Source of the DNA: Clostridiales bacterium
GTDB lineage: Bacteria; Bacillota; Clostridia; Christensenellales; Aristaeellaceae
NCBI GenBank assembly: GCA_004556395.1
Contig: SFHK01000011.1
Location: 26,762 to 90,761 of the forward strand
Reading direction: 5' to 3'
Length of the DNA: 64,000 nucleotides
Shown: in pieces, positions 48,646-57,638 of the stretch
Numbering within the stretch: the first letter of the stretch is position 1
How the letters are laid out: each line of letters begins with the position of its first letter
Made by a program: the position numbers and the translations under genes
The notes under the pieces: model-generated
Database searches by the model: none
The model's input: the letters and a program-made list of their open reading frames with translations, nothing else
What the model was told of the DNA's origin: nothing

Positions 48646-49812
48646 ATGACCATAGCCGGGATTATCTGCGAATACAATCCGCTGCACGAGGGGCATGTGT
48701 ATCACATGAACGAGACGCGGCGGCGAACGGGCTGCGACTACATCGTGTGCGTGATGGCGGGCGCGTTTATGCAGCGCGGCGAGCCCGCGTTTCTGGATAA
48801 GTTCGTCCGCGCGGAATGTGCGCTGCGCGCCGGAGCGGACGCGGTGCTGGAGCTTCCGGCGCTGTACGCCGTGCGCCCGGCGGAGCTGTACGCCCGCGGC
48901 GGGGTGGATATTCTGCGCGCGGTGGGCGCGGATTTCCTTTCCTTTGGAAGCGAAACGGACGATCTGGACTTTCTTTTGTCGCTGTCCGGCGCGCTGCTGG
49001 ACGAGAGCGGCGAGGTTTCCCGGCAGGTGCGCGAGGGTTTGCGCGCGGGAAAGACGCTGGCGCGCGCCCGCGGGGAAGCGCTGGCGCGGGCGCTGGGCGT
49101 GGAGCCCGAATGCCTGAACCAGCCGAATCTGGCGCTGGCGGCGGAATATCTGAAGCGGATTCTCGAAACGAACGCGCCCATGCGCCCCGTGTGCGTGAAG
49201 CGCACGTCGCCCTATCACGCCGACGAGCCGTCTGCGTCCGCGTCCGCGCTGCGGCGGGCGTTCCTTGCAGGCGATGCAGAGACGGCGCTTGCGCGGCTGC
49301 CGGAATGCACGCGGGAGATCGTCCGGCGCGAGCTGCCCTTTGCGCCCGACGCGCGCGTGTGGGACGCGCTGGCGCTTTGGTCGATTCGCCGCCTTTCACC
49401 CGAGGCGATGGACGCGCTGCCCGACGCGGGCGAGGGGCTGGGTCGCCGCCTGTGGAACATGGCGCAGACGGCCGGGAGCGCGGAGGAGCTGACGGAGCTT
49501 GTGAAGTGCAAGCGCTATACCCGCGCGCGCATTTCGCGCCTGATTGCCTCCGCCGCGCTCGAGCTGCCCGCCAATGTGCCGGAGGAGATTCCGTATGTGA
49601 GGCTGCTCGGCTTCCGGCGCGCGTCGTCCGAACTGATTGCGGAGCTAAAGAAGCGTTCCGGTGGCCGCCTGTGCGCCGATCCCGCCGCGCTGGAAAATAC
49701 GGACGCGTTCCGTCTCGAACGCCGCGCGACGGATTTGCGCGGGCTGCTTACCGCGTCGCCGGTGTACCGGCAGACGGGGCGAGACCGCACGGCGAGGTTT
49801 CTGGTGGTGTGA
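48646..49812 (+). CDS. tmcAL: tRNA(Met) cytidine acetate ligase
   Basis: A 388-residue nucleotidyltransferase-fold enzyme (TmcAL, formerly YlbM/DUF795) that uses acetate and ATP to form N4-acetylcytidine at the wobble position of elongator tRNA-Met. The N-terminal GIICEYNPLHEGHVYHM at about 5-21 has the HxGH ATP-binding motif; VMAGAFMQRGEPAFLDKF and LELPALYAVRPAELYARGGV are further family signatures. GGGAGGG lies before the ATG. The TfoX-like gene follows after 22 bases and shares the terminator at 50165-50208. Confidence 0.95.
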   Translation: MTIAGIICEYNPLHEGHVYHMNETRRRTGCDYIVCVMAGAFMQRGEPAFLDKFVRAECALRAGADAVLELPALYAVRPAELYARGGVDILRAVGADFLSFGSETDDLDFLLSLSGALLDESGEVSRQVREGLRAGKTLARARGEALARALGVEPECLNQPNLALAAEYLKRILETNAPMRPVCVKRTSPYHADEPSASASALRRAFLAGDAETALARLPECTREIVRRELPFAPDARVWDALALWSIRRLSPEAMDALPDAGEGLGRRLWNMAQTAGSAEELTELVKCKRYTRARISRLIASAALELPANVPEEIPYVRLLGFRRASSELIAELKKRSGGRLCADPAALENTDAFRLERRATDLRGLLTASPVYRQTGRDRTARFLVV

Positions 49813-49834
49813 TGAAAAGAATGGGAGGATTTGA

Positions 49835-50161
49835 ATGGCGTCGAGCGGGGCGTATTTGGAGTTTATTTTAGAGCAGCTTTCAGAGCTTGAGGGGATTACG
49901 CATCGGGCGATGATGGGCGAGTTTCTTCTATATTACAAGGGAAGGCTGGTCGGCGGGATTTATGATGATCGTCTGCTTGTGAAGCCGGTGAGGGCGGCGC
50001 GGGAATACATGCCGGACGCGGAGGAGGAAACTCCCTATGAGGGCGCGAAGCCGATGCTGCTCGTGGACAATGTGGACAACCGGGCGTATCTGGCCGGGCT
50101 GTTCCGCGCGATGTACGACGAGCTGCCGGAGCCGGGCGGGAAGCGCAAAAAGGCGCAATAA
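49835..50161 (+). CDS. TfoX N-terminal domain protein
   Basis: A 108-residue protein matching the TfoX N-terminal domain (LSELEGITHRAMMGEFLLYY, then GRLVGGIYDDRLLVKPV). Full-length TfoX/Sxy regulates competence in proteobacteria; stand-alone N domains in Bacillota have no proven role. GGGAGGA lies before the ATG. It is co-transcribed with tmcAL, though a functional link is not evident. Confidence 0.85.
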   Translation: MASSGAYLEFILEQLSELEGITHRAMMGEFLLYYKGRLVGGIYDDRLLVKPVRAAREYMPDAEEETPYEGAKPMLLVDNVDNRAYLAGLFRAMYDELPEPGGKRKKAQ

Positions 50162-50164
50162 ACA

Positions 50165-50208
50165 GAAGCATCCTTCCGATTTCCAGATGGATTTCGGAAG
50201 GATGCTTC
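50165..50208. terminator. Bidirectional terminator
   Basis: A perfect 15-bp stem (GAAGCATCCTTCCGA at 50165-50179 with 50194-50208) between convergent genes. Confidence 0.85.
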
Positions 50209-50222
50209 CGTTTCAGCGGGAT

Positions 50223-51491
50223 TCAGCTTTCCTCTTCCTCCGGCTTGGGCGTTACCGTCACGCGGAGCTTATTCACGCGCTTGGGCTGCGCCTCGAGCAC
50301 GGTCACGTGCAGGCGGTCATAGTCGAATTCGTCGCCGGGGCTGGGGAAGCGGTCGAGCATTTCGGTCGTCCAGCCGCCCATGGTGGTGTATTCGGTTTCG
50401 AAATCTTTGGGCGGTTCATAGTCCACCGCGTCGAAGAAATCGTAGATGTTCATGCCGCCGTCCACCTGATAGGCGTTTTCGCCGACTTCTACGAAGTCCT
50501 CTTCAACCTCGTCGCGCTCGTCGAAGATTTCGCCGACGATTTCCTCCATGATGTCCTCCATCGTGAGGATGCCCATCGTGCCGCCGAATTCGTCCAGAAC
50601 GACGGCCATCTGCAGATGGTTGCGGCGGAACTCGCGGATGATCGAGGAGATCATGCGGGTCTTGTGCACGTAAATCGCGGGCACGAGCAGCGATTCCAGA
50701 TCGACATGCTCCTGCGTGAGCTTCGCCTTCATGTAGAGCTTGGTGGGCAGGATGCCGATGATGTTGTCGATGGTGTCGCGATACACCGGAATGCGCGAGT
50801 GGCGCAGCATGTCGTTTGTGAGCGTCAGGTCCTCGTCGTCGATGTCGATGGCGACCACGTCCACGCGGGGCGTGAGAATCTCCATGGCCATGATGTCGGA
50901 AAACTCGATGGCGTCCTTGATCAGTTCGCCCTCTTCCTCGGTGAACACGCCCTGCTCTTCCGCGTCCTCAAGGATGATGCGCAGCTCGTCCGTGGTGGTC
51001 TGCGGCGCTTTCTCGCGCGGCGTCCACAGCGGGGAAATGCGCTTTACCAGCGCGGTTACGGCGCTTACGATGGGCGTGAAGACCCACATCATCGTGCGCA
51101 GGGGGACGGCGAACGCGCGCACAAGCGAATCGGGCCGGTCGGCCGCGATAATCTTGGGCAGCGTTTCGCCGAAGGTGATCAGAAGCAGCGTGGTGACGAC
51201 GGTCGCGACGGCCTCGCCGTTAGGCACTTTCAGCATCTTCACGAAGAACATGGTCGCCGTGGAGGAGGCCGCGATGTTCACCAGATTGTTGCCCACCAGA
51301 ATGGTGGAAAGCGACCGGGTGTAGTTGTCGTTGATGAAAACGGCCTTGGCGGCGCGCTTGTCGCCCGCGTCGGCGGCGTCCTTCAGGCGCTTATGGTTGG
51401 CGCGCGCGAAGGTGATTTCACACGAGGAGAAGAAGGCCGAGAGGAATATGAACACGGCGTACAGGCATACGACGGCGATTTTCAGGATCAT
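50223..51491 (-). CDS. CNNM/CBS-domain membrane protein (HlyC/CorC family)
   Basis: A 422-residue protein with an N-terminal CNNM membrane domain (about four helices, residues 1-165), two CBS domains (about 200-330; TPRVDVVAIDIDDEDLTLTN and GTMGILTMEDIMEEIVGEIF), and a C-terminal CorC/HlyC domain (about 340-415). Relatives act in magnesium or other divalent cation efflux, although many are annotated as hemolysin-like. It starts on a four-base overlap with the upstream paralog, so the two are coupled and may form a heteromer. Confidence 0.92.
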   Translation of the reverse strand: MILKIAVVCLYAVFIFLSAFFSSCEITFARANHKRLKDAADAGDKRAAKAVFINDNYTRSLSTILVGNNLVNIAASSTATMFFVKMLKVPNGEAVATVVTTLLLITFGETLPKIIAADRPDSLVRAFAVPLRTMMWVFTPIVSAVTALVKRISPLWTPREKAPQTTTDELRIILEDAEEQGVFTEEEGELIKDAIEFSDIMAMEILTPRVDVVAIDIDDEDLTLTNDMLRHSRIPVYRDTIDNIIGILPTKLYMKAKLTQEHVDLESLLVPAIYVHKTRMISSIIREFRRNHLQMAVVLDEFGGTMGILTMEDIMEEIVGEIFDERDEVEEDFVEVGENAYQVDGGMNIYDFFDAVDYEPPKDFETEYTTMGGWTTEMLDRFPSPGDEFDYDRLHVTVLEAQPKRVNKLRVTVTPKPEEEES

Positions 51492-52519
51492 GCCTTCGCG
51501 CCTCCCTTCCGGGGCGCTGCGGGCGCGACGGTCACATCGTCCTCGTCGTAGATTTCGCCGACGATTTCCTCCAGAATGTCTTCCATTGTAATCACGCCGC
51601 GGGTCACGCCGTTGTCGGCCACGATGGCCATATGCGTGTGGCGGCCGCTCATGCCCTCGAACACCTTGCTCACGGGCAGGTCGCTGCGGATGATGTAAGG
51701 CCGCGTGATGTTGTCAAGAGTGTCCACCGGCTGATCGTTCATCAGCTTCCAGAGCACGGCGGGGGAGCGGAGCACGCCCTCGATGTGGTCGATGTCTCCG
51801 TCGTAGACCGGGAAGCGGGAATACTTCTCGTCCAGAAGGATTCGCTTCAGCTCGTCCCGGCTGGCGCTCAGCGGAATGGCGACGATCTTCTCGCGCGGGG
51901 TCATGACGTCTCCGGCCATGATGTCAGAGAAGTGGATGGTGGATTTGATGATTTCCTTTTCCACCGGCTCGATCAGGCCGTCCTCTTCAACGTTGTCCAC
52001 CATTTCCTCAAATTCGTCCTCGGTCACGTCCGGCTGCGCGGGCTTCTTGGGAAGCGCCTTCTTGACCGAATCGCCCAGATACGTGAACAGCATCGCCAAA
52101 GGCTTTAAGATGATTCGGAAGAACGTGATCGGGTAGGCGACAAACAGCGCGTATGCGTCGCTGTTCGTGCGGGCGATGTTTTTCGGAATCGTTTCCGCGA
52201 ACAGGAAAACGCAAAGCGTGGTCACCACCGTGGCTACTACGGAGCCGACGTTGCCCATTTTCGAAACCGCGGCCGTCGTTGCGATGGAGGCGGCGAGGAT
52301 ATAGATGGTGTTGATGGCAATGAGAAGCGTGACGACGGTTCGGTCGAAATCGTCCAGAATTCGAACCACGCGCCTGGCGCGGCGATTGCCGTCGTCCGCC
52401 AGCGTGCGCATGCGAACCTCGTTGCAGAACGAGAAAGCGGTCTCGCTTCCCGCGAAGAAACCGCCTGTCAGGATAAGGGCGAATACCAGCAGAATACTTC
52501 GTGGAATACTGTCGTCCAT
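51488..52519 (-). CDS. CNNM/CBS-domain membrane protein, short paralog
   Basis: A 343-residue paralog of its downstream neighbour, with CNNM membrane helices (residues about 1-160) and a CBS pair (about 195-325; TPREKIVAIPLSASRDELKR and TRGVITMEDILEEIVGEIYD), but ending shortly after the second CBS domain without the CorC/HlyC domain. AAAGGAGAG lies about 14 bases before the ATG, slightly long. It is the first gene of a two-gene operon with promoter 52558-52586. A full-length plus a short paralog in tandem is a recurrent arrangement in Clostridia. Confidence 0.9.
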   Translation of the reverse strand: MDDSIPRSILLVFALILTGGFFAGSETAFSFCNEVRMRTLADDGNRRARRVVRILDDFDRTVVTLLIAINTIYILAASIATTAAVSKMGNVGSVVATVVTTLCVFLFAETIPKNIARTNSDAYALFVAYPITFFRIILKPLAMLFTYLGDSVKKALPKKPAQPDVTEDEFEEMVDNVEEDGLIEPVEKEIIKSTIHFSDIMAGDVMTPREKIVAIPLSASRDELKRILLDEKYSRFPVYDGDIDHIEGVLRSPAVLWKLMNDQPVDTLDNITRPYIIRSDLPVSKVFEGMSGRHTHMAIVADNGVTRGVITMEDILEEIVGEIYDEDDVTVAPAAPRKGGAKA

Positions 52520-52557
52520 GGGGGAATGAATCTCTCCTTTTCTGTCGTTTACACATT

Positions 52558-52586
52558 ATTATGCCATAGCGGCGATAAAATTGCAA
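52558..52586 (-). promoter_or_regulatory. Promoter of the CNNM operon
   Basis: On the minus strand TTGCAA (52581-52586) and CATAAT (52558-52563) with a 17-bp spacer. Confidence 0.55.
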
Positions 52587-52675
52587 GATGCCGCGGCGCA
52601 GTTTTCGGCCTTCCGGACAAAAACTTTTTCGGCTTGGACAGAAAAGAACCGCGCGATTCCGGGCTTTTTATGGAT

Positions 52676-53631
52676 TTAGATTTTTCGTGCTTCCGTGTTT
52701 CTGTATGCGTGAATCGTCCGCCCCGTCCACGCGGTGAACGCGCGGAGAAAGGAGCCGATCTCCTGATACCCCAGCAGGAAGACGATATCCTCGGCGGTCA
52801 TATCGGTGTTGGCAAGGTAGGACTTCGCCAGCAGCTCCCGCGTGTGGTTGAGCTGTTTCTGGAAGCTCGTGTCCTCCTCCTGCAGCCTGCGCTGCAGCCC
52901 AGCTTCTTCGCCACGTCGTCGACGGTACATTCGCCGCTGGGCAGCAGCTCCATCAGGGCGCTGCGGACGCGGGCGGCATAGCTGTCGTCTGTTTCCATCA
53001 TCGACAGGCGGCGCTTCAGCTCCGGCTCGAAGAATTCCCACATCGACTCGTTGCGGCTGATGAACGGCACAAGCGCATCCTCTTTTGAGAACACGAGGCG
53101 GTTTTTGCTGCCGACGGTGACGGGCTTGCCGATAAAATCCGCGAGAGCGCGGTTCTTCATCGGCCGCTTTACCGTTGCGGACAGCGGCGTAACCGGCTCC
53201 TTTGTCGCCTTGCGGATCAGCCCCACAAGGAAAGCAAACTCGATTCCGATAAGAATTTCCGGCAGCTCCAATTCCGGATCTGCGGACAGGATTTCGACGC
53301 TGATTTCTGTTTCGGTTTCCTCGACCTGATAGAGCAGCGCGCCGGTCAGCGGCTTATATTGCGCCAGCCGCTTCAGGCACACAAGGGCGTTGCGGCTGCA
53401 ATACGCCGCGAAAATGGGCGGCAAGAACGCTTCGATGCCATCGGAGGCCGCCAGATGGACAGGCGTCTGCTCGTCCGGCGAGAGCGCGTCAATCGCCTCC
53501 ATAAAGCGGAAATATTCCTCCGCCGTCAGGCTCGGCGTCTGTCGCGCGAATAAGTCCTCCGGCAGCGCCGCCTTCTTCAGAACCTCGTCCAGCGAAAAGC
53601 CCATGCCCGAAAGATACCCTTTGCCACTCAT
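52676..53631 (-). pseudogene. AraC-family regulator broken inside its helix-turn-helix
   Basis: An AraC regulator with an arabinose-binding-type N domain (residues about 1-190). The frame is intact to VDDVAKKLG at about residue 245, then shifts. The next frame resumes as LQRRLQEEDTSFQKQLNHTR and finishes a normal AraC domain (DIVFLLGYQEIGSFLRAFTA). In intact relatives about five residues lie between KKLG and LQRRL, so roughly 13-16 bases appear deleted between CTGGG and CTGCAG near 52900. The recognition helix is lost, so the product is probably non-functional. GGGAGGG precedes the ATG at 53631. Confidence 0.75.
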
Positions 53632-53646
53632 ACCGAAGCCCTCCCG

Positions 53647-53829
53647 TTATAACCATCCTTTTTGCTTCATTCGCCGCGACAACCGTGCGGCTGTGTTTCG
53701 ACGTTTCTCTCTGCAGTTCCTGCAGTGGCAAGGCACCCGATAGTCTTTATGCCTGTAATAGTATCCCTCTACAACGGAAAATCTGAACAGATCACCGCAA
53801 TCAAGGCACAGCAGGAAACGATCTTTCAT
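53647..53829 (-). CDS. Small zinc-ribbon protein
   Basis: A 60-residue protein with two CxxC pairs (CLDCGDLFRFSVVEGYYY and CHCRNCREKRRNTAARLSRR), the layout of the probable zinc-ribbon family zf-trcl. It has a strong AAGGAGGGG ribosome site seven bases before the ATG, and lies between the truncated HTH gene and the broken AraC gene on the same strand with gaps of 12 and 15 bases. Its role is unknown; such proteins may bind nucleic acid. Confidence 0.65.
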   Translation of the reverse strand: MKDRFLLCLDCGDLFRFSVVEGYYYRHKDYRVPCHCRNCREKRRNTAARLSRRMKQKGWL

Positions 53830-53841
53830 AAATGCCCCTCC

Positions 53842-54234
53842 TTATTCCGCGACCTGCTTTGCCAGTTGGAGATACTCGGGAAGATCCATGCCAAAGAAAT
53901 CGGCGATTTCTTGAATGGTTACGATTTTTCCAATTCCCGTGGTGACATATCGGTTGACCGTACGGAGTTCAACGCCAAAATCGTCCGCAAATTCCTGCTG
54001 CGAAGAATAGTTCCAATTTCCTGTACAACAGTCCTCTCCGCTATTCCTGCTCCGGCGAAATCCGTTCCATGTCGTGCAGTCGGAACAAACCGTGGCGGCG
54101 TATTCGCAAACGTCGTTCGGCGGAAACGCTCGGCTGGAACAAATTGGACACGGTATACGTCCATAATATTGATTCCAAATGAGGGTTTTGCCATGCAAGG
54201 CGAAACGAAGGAAGTGCGCGAAAAGGAGGGACAA
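53842..54234 (-). CDS. N-terminally disrupted XRE-type HTH protein
   Basis: The last 50 residues (SSQQEFADDFGVELRTVNRY, then IQEIADFFGMDLPEYLQLAK) are a clear XRE/Cro helix-turn-helix. The preceding 80 residues in this frame are Cys-rich and do not look like a normal HTH start; much of that DNA (54041-54110) is a copy of the 3-prime end of the ABC gene at 55460, read in the wrong frame. No in-frame start codon with a ribosome site lies between that remnant and the HTH. The gene appears to have lost its 5-prime end by rearrangement. It may still be translated from upstream. Confidence 0.4.
   Translation of the reverse strand: MSLLFAHFLRFALHGKTLIWNQYYGRIPCPICSSRAFPPNDVCEYAATVCSDCTTWNGFRRSRNSGEDCCTGNWNYSSQQEFADDFGVELRTVNRYVTTGIGKIVTIQEIADFFGMDLPEYLQLAKQVAE
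54041..54110 (-). pseudogene. Remnant of a Wzt-type ABC gene 3-prime end
   Basis: Read in its own frame this stretch encodes RRHGLFRLHDMERISPEQE and a TAG stop at 54041-54043. The intact ABC gene at 55460-56743 ends RRHGLFRLHDVERISPGQP. The DNA is closely similar over about 55 bases. Confidence 0.75.
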
Positions 54235-54236
54235 AA

Positions 54237-55415
54237 ATGAGAATTGGAATGCGCGTGGGAACCCTTGTGCTTGCGCTGATACTGGCGCTTGGCGTCTGCC
54301 TGACGGCGGGCGCGGAGACCTATCCCGTATACAAGGTGACGGTCAGACCGGCGTGCCTGTTTTCGAAGGCGGACTATTCGGTGGAGGACATCATTCGCAC
54401 AGTACCGATGGATTCGCTGGTTCTCGTGGCGGAGAAGTCCGAAAGGGTAAGCCTCGTTTACACAAAGGACGGCCTGTTTGGATACATGAACAGCAACGAT
54501 ATTCAGCCGACCGGCAAGGAGTATACCGTCGATTTTGCCATCACTCCGGACAAGATTTCTGAGAATGAAAACCGGCTGCGGGAAATGCGGTTGATTTCCA
54601 CAGACCCATATGCAATCCTGCCGGAGGCGGAGACGCTGCAAAGGACGTATCCGGCGACGCTTGTACAGGGACGGCAGGCATATGATCTGGATGGTTTGCT
54701 GAACACGCTTCTGGGTGAGGGGTATATCCGGCAGGAACGGACGAGCGGCTTCGCGGAAGACGCATATGAAAGCCGAGACAGCAAAAAACCTTATCGGTAT
54801 ATACGTGTAAACGACGATACGGGGGAGCTGTCGTACTACGACTCCATGGTGAGCGGCGAGCGCGGCGGCGAATATCAGCCGCCGAGGATGAACATGCCGA
54901 AAAGCGAAAGCGAAGAGATATGCAGGGCGCTTTTGAAGGACGTGCTTCCCTCGGACTGGCTTGCGCATCGCGGCGTCGCGTGGGATACCCGGGAGCGCTG
55001 GGGCGGCGAGGATCGTTGGCTGACGGACGCGGAGTATAAGAAATCCATTCTGAATACCGATGTTCACAGGTTTGAATTCGAGCACTGGACGGAGGATGGA
55101 ATCGCCATTTACGGCGATCGGATTCTGGCGGCGGTTGGCGTAAACGGGCTGGATGGGATTATGATGAACTGGCATGAATATCGAATTGAGACGGAAACGC
55201 AAATCGAGCTCATGCCGCTTGACGAAGCCCTGTCCATGGCGAACCGCACGCGCAAGTCGGAAGCCGTGCTTCTGTATGCCGCGCCCGTATACAGCAACTG
55301 GCTGACGGGAGACGATCGCTTCAATCTGTCGTGGCTTCTGGTAATGAATAAGGGAGATTATATCGTCGACTGCGTTCTCAAAGAGCATAAATGTGATTCG
55401 TATGAGTTCTATTGA
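54237..55415 (+). CDS. Secreted protein of unknown function with SH3-like start
   Basis: A 392-residue protein with a signal peptide at residues 1-26 (MRIGMRVGTLVLALILALGV, cleavage near AGAE). Residues about 28-92 resemble a bacterial SH3-like segment (VYKVTVRPACLFSKADYSVE, then LVYTKDGLFGYMNSNDIQP). The remaining 300 residues are mixed alpha-beta and not recognised (a Trp-rich stretch WDTRERWGGEDRWLTDAEYK is notable). An AAAAGGAGGG ribosome site precedes the ATG. It has no operon partner and ends at a shared terminator. A peptidoglycan-associated role is possible from the SH3-like part alone. Confidence 0.7.
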   Translation: MRIGMRVGTLVLALILALGVCLTAGAETYPVYKVTVRPACLFSKADYSVEDIIRTVPMDSLVLVAEKSERVSLVYTKDGLFGYMNSNDIQPTGKEYTVDFAITPDKISENENRLREMRLISTDPYAILPEAETLQRTYPATLVQGRQAYDLDGLLNTLLGEGYIRQERTSGFAEDAYESRDSKKPYRYIRVNDDTGELSYYDSMVSGERGGEYQPPRMNMPKSESEEICRALLKDVLPSDWLAHRGVAWDTRERWGGEDRWLTDAEYKKSILNTDVHRFEFEHWTEDGIAIYGDRILAAVGVNGLDGIMMNWHEYRIETETQIELMPLDEALSMANRTRKSEAVLLYAAPVYSNWLTGDDRFNLSWLLVMNKGDYIVDCVLKEHKCDSYEFY

Positions 55416-55422
55416 AGGATTC

Positions 55423-55453
55423 AAACGCCCGTCGCTTTTTGCGGCGGGCGTTT
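55423..55453. terminator. Bidirectional terminator
   Basis: AAACGCCCGTCGC at 55423-55435 pairs with GCGGCGGGCGTTT at 55441-55453 around a five-T loop, between convergent genes. Confidence 0.85.
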
Positions 55454-55459
55454 TGCGTC

Positions 55460-56743
55460 TTACGGCTGACCGGGCGAAATTCGCTCCACGTCGTGCAATC
55501 GGAATAAACCGTGGCGGCGTTCGACCCACTTCATGCCATCGGCGGTTTCGAGGTTCTGGGTGATGGCGAAGCGGAAGGCGTTGGGAACCACATCGTAGGA
55601 GATCATGCGGCCGAGGGGGTCGATGAAGTAAATCCACAGCTTCGCGTCGTACTCGCCGGGCGCAAGGCCATCCAGCGGCAGGCAATAGTCCTGCGCAACG
55701 GTCTCTCCGGCGCGCAGGGTGACGAACGGCTCGCTGAGCGCGGACGCGATTACGTCGGTACCCGCCCGGTTCAGCTGCACGGACACGCGCAGGTTATTCA
55801 CGTCCTCGTGCGCGTGCGTCTTCAGGCGGAAGAAAATGCGCCCGCCCATTTCGTATTCGCAGCTGGTGACGTTCAGAAGATCCAGCTCTTCCATCCGCGC
55901 GAGCCGGCCCATATTGCCCTCGTGCTTCACGTTCGAGAAGTCGTAATGCGTATCCTGCAGCGCGGACGAACCGGCGTACAGCGAAATGGCGTGCTCCAGA
56001 TCGCCGGCGTAGGTCATGCGCCCCTGATCGAGGTACACGGCATAGTTGCACAGCTGCCGCAGCGTGCGCATGTTGTGGGAAACGTAGATAACCGTGTGCT
56101 CGTTGGCGAGCTGGCTCATCTTCTGAATGCATTTGTCCTGAAAGCGCATGTCGCCCACGGCGAGCACCTCGTCGCAGATGAGGATGTCGGGATCGAGGTG
56201 CGCGGCCACGGCGAAGCCCAGCTTCACATACATGCCCGACGAATAGCGCTTGACCGGCGTGTCGATGAAGGGGCCGATTTCGGAGAAATCGATGATCTCG
56301 TCCAGCCGCTTGGTAATGTCCGCGCGCGTCATGCCCAGAATCGCGCCGTTCAGATAGATGTTCTCGCGACCGGTCAGAAGCTGGTTGAAGCCCGTGCCGA
56401 CCTCCAGCAGGCTGGCGACGTGCCCCTTGTAGCGAATCACGCCCTCCGTGGGCGCGGTGATGCGGGAAATCAGCTTGAGCAGCGTGCTCTTTCCCGCGCC
56501 GTTGCGGCCGATCAGCGCGATGGCCTGCCCGCGCTTCACCTCAAAGCTCACGTCGCGCAGGGCGTAGAACGCCTCGCCGTTGCGGCCGCTGCCGGACATC
56601 GAGCCGATTTTCCCCAGCGTGTTTTCCTTATGATGCAGCTTGGCATGCAGAATTTCCAGATCCGTGCGCAGGGAGCTGCTGTTCAGCTGCCCGTAACGGT
56701 ATTGCTTGGATACGTTTTCCACCTGCAGTACAACGTCGCTCAT
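55460..56743 (-). CDS. Polysaccharide-export ABC ATPase (Wzt/TagH type)
   Basis: A 427-residue ATPase. The Walker A is LIGRNGAGKSTLLKLI at about 77-92, the signature YSSGMYVKLGFAVAAH at about 167-182, and Walker B DPDILICDEVLAVGD at about 184-198. Residues about 280-427 form a Wzt-type C-terminal beta-sandwich, which in related systems recognises the polysaccharide before export. It follows the permease gene by 16 bases. GCGAGG precedes the ATG. A copy of its last 55 bases lies at 54041-54110. Confidence 0.92.
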   Translation of the reverse strand: MSDVVLQVENVSKQYRYGQLNSSSLRTDLEILHAKLHHKENTLGKIGSMSGSGRNGEAFYALRDVSFEVKRGQAIALIGRNGAGKSTLLKLISRITAPTEGVIRYKGHVASLLEVGTGFNQLLTGRENIYLNGAILGMTRADITKRLDEIIDFSEIGPFIDTPVKRYSSGMYVKLGFAVAAHLDPDILICDEVLAVGDMRFQDKCIQKMSQLANEHTVIYVSHNMRTLRQLCNYAVYLDQGRMTYAGDLEHAISLYAGSSALQDTHYDFSNVKHEGNMGRLARMEELDLLNVTSCEYEMGGRIFFRLKTHAHEDVNNLRVSVQLNRAGTDVIASALSEPFVTLRAGETVAQDYCLPLDGLAPGEYDAKLWIYFIDPLGRMISYDVVPNAFRFAITQNLETADGMKWVERRHGLFRLHDVERISPGQP

Positions 56744-56759
56744 GTCGATTCCTCGCTTG

Positions 56760-57626
56760 TCAGATCGTGTCCATGAAGGTCTTTTCCACGCGGTTGAAGA
56801 AGATCGTTCCCAGGAACAGGAACAGCAGCGTCACGCCCGCGCTCAGCAGCAGGTACCACGCGTTGAACGTGGTCGTGCCCAGAAACGCCGCGCGGAAGTA
56901 TTCGATGATCGGCGTCATCGGGTTCAGCATGAACACGGTTTTGAGACCAGGGAAGTTCTGAATCATCAAAGACGTCGGGTACGCCACCGGGGAAATGTAC
57001 ATCCACAGCGACACGCCGAAGGAAACCAGCAGCGCCAGATCGCGATAGCGCACCGTGAGCGCGCTCACCGAAATGCCCACGCCCAGCCCCAGCAGACCCA
57101 TCTGCAGAAGCACCAGCGGGAACATCGACGCCAGCGCCCAGTTCACGTGCACCACGGGATTGGGCTTCAGGGCGTAGATCGTGAGGAAAATCAGGAAGAA
57201 CGCAAACTGAATGAAGAAATTCAGCATTGTGACCAGAATGGTGGAAATCGGCGCGCAAAGGCGCGGGAAATACACCTTGCCGAACACCTTCTCGTTTTCA
57301 AGGAAGGTCTGCGAGGTTTTTTCCAGACAGCGCGCGAAGTAGTTCCACGGCACGCTTCCGCACATATAAAACAGGAACTGGGGCATGCCGTCGGTGGAAA
57401 TCTGCGCGATTTTGCCGAAGACCACGGTGAAGATGGATGTGGTAAGCAGCGGCTGGATGATCGCCCACGCGGGGCCGAGAATCGTCTGCTTGTACATGGC
57501 GACGAACGTGCGCCGCGCGAGCAGATAAATCAGATCGCGATACTGCCACAGCTCCTTCAGGTTGACGTTCAGCCAGCCCTTCTGCGGACGAATTTCAACC
57601 GACCATTCCGAGTGATGTCGTGCCAT
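56760..57626 (-). CDS. Polysaccharide-export ABC permease (Wzm/TagG type)
   Basis: A 288-residue ABC-2 type membrane protein with about six helices. The N-terminal LKELWQYRDLIYLLARRTFV at about 23-42 and YKQTILGPAWAIIQPLL at about 45-61 are the family signature, and the C-terminal part contains NPMTPIIEYFRAAFLG. With the downstream ATPase it should flip lipid-linked polysaccharide, teichoic acid or a similar glycan across the membrane. It follows the PAP2 gene by 12 bases. Biosynthetic glycosyltransferases are not in the window. Confidence 0.92.
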   Translation of the reverse strand: MARHHSEWSVEIRPQKGWLNVNLKELWQYRDLIYLLARRTFVAMYKQTILGPAWAIIQPLLTTSIFTVVFGKIAQISTDGMPQFLFYMCGSVPWNYFARCLEKTSQTFLENEKVFGKVYFPRLCAPISTILVTMLNFFIQFAFFLIFLTIYALKPNPVVHVNWALASMFPLVLLQMGLLGLGVGISVSALTVRYRDLALLVSFGVSLWMYISPVAYPTSLMIQNFPGLKTVFMLNPMTPIIEYFRAAFLGTTTFNAWYLLLSAGVTLLFLFLGTIFFNRVEKTFMDTI

Positions 57627-57638
57627 CGTTTTCTCTCC

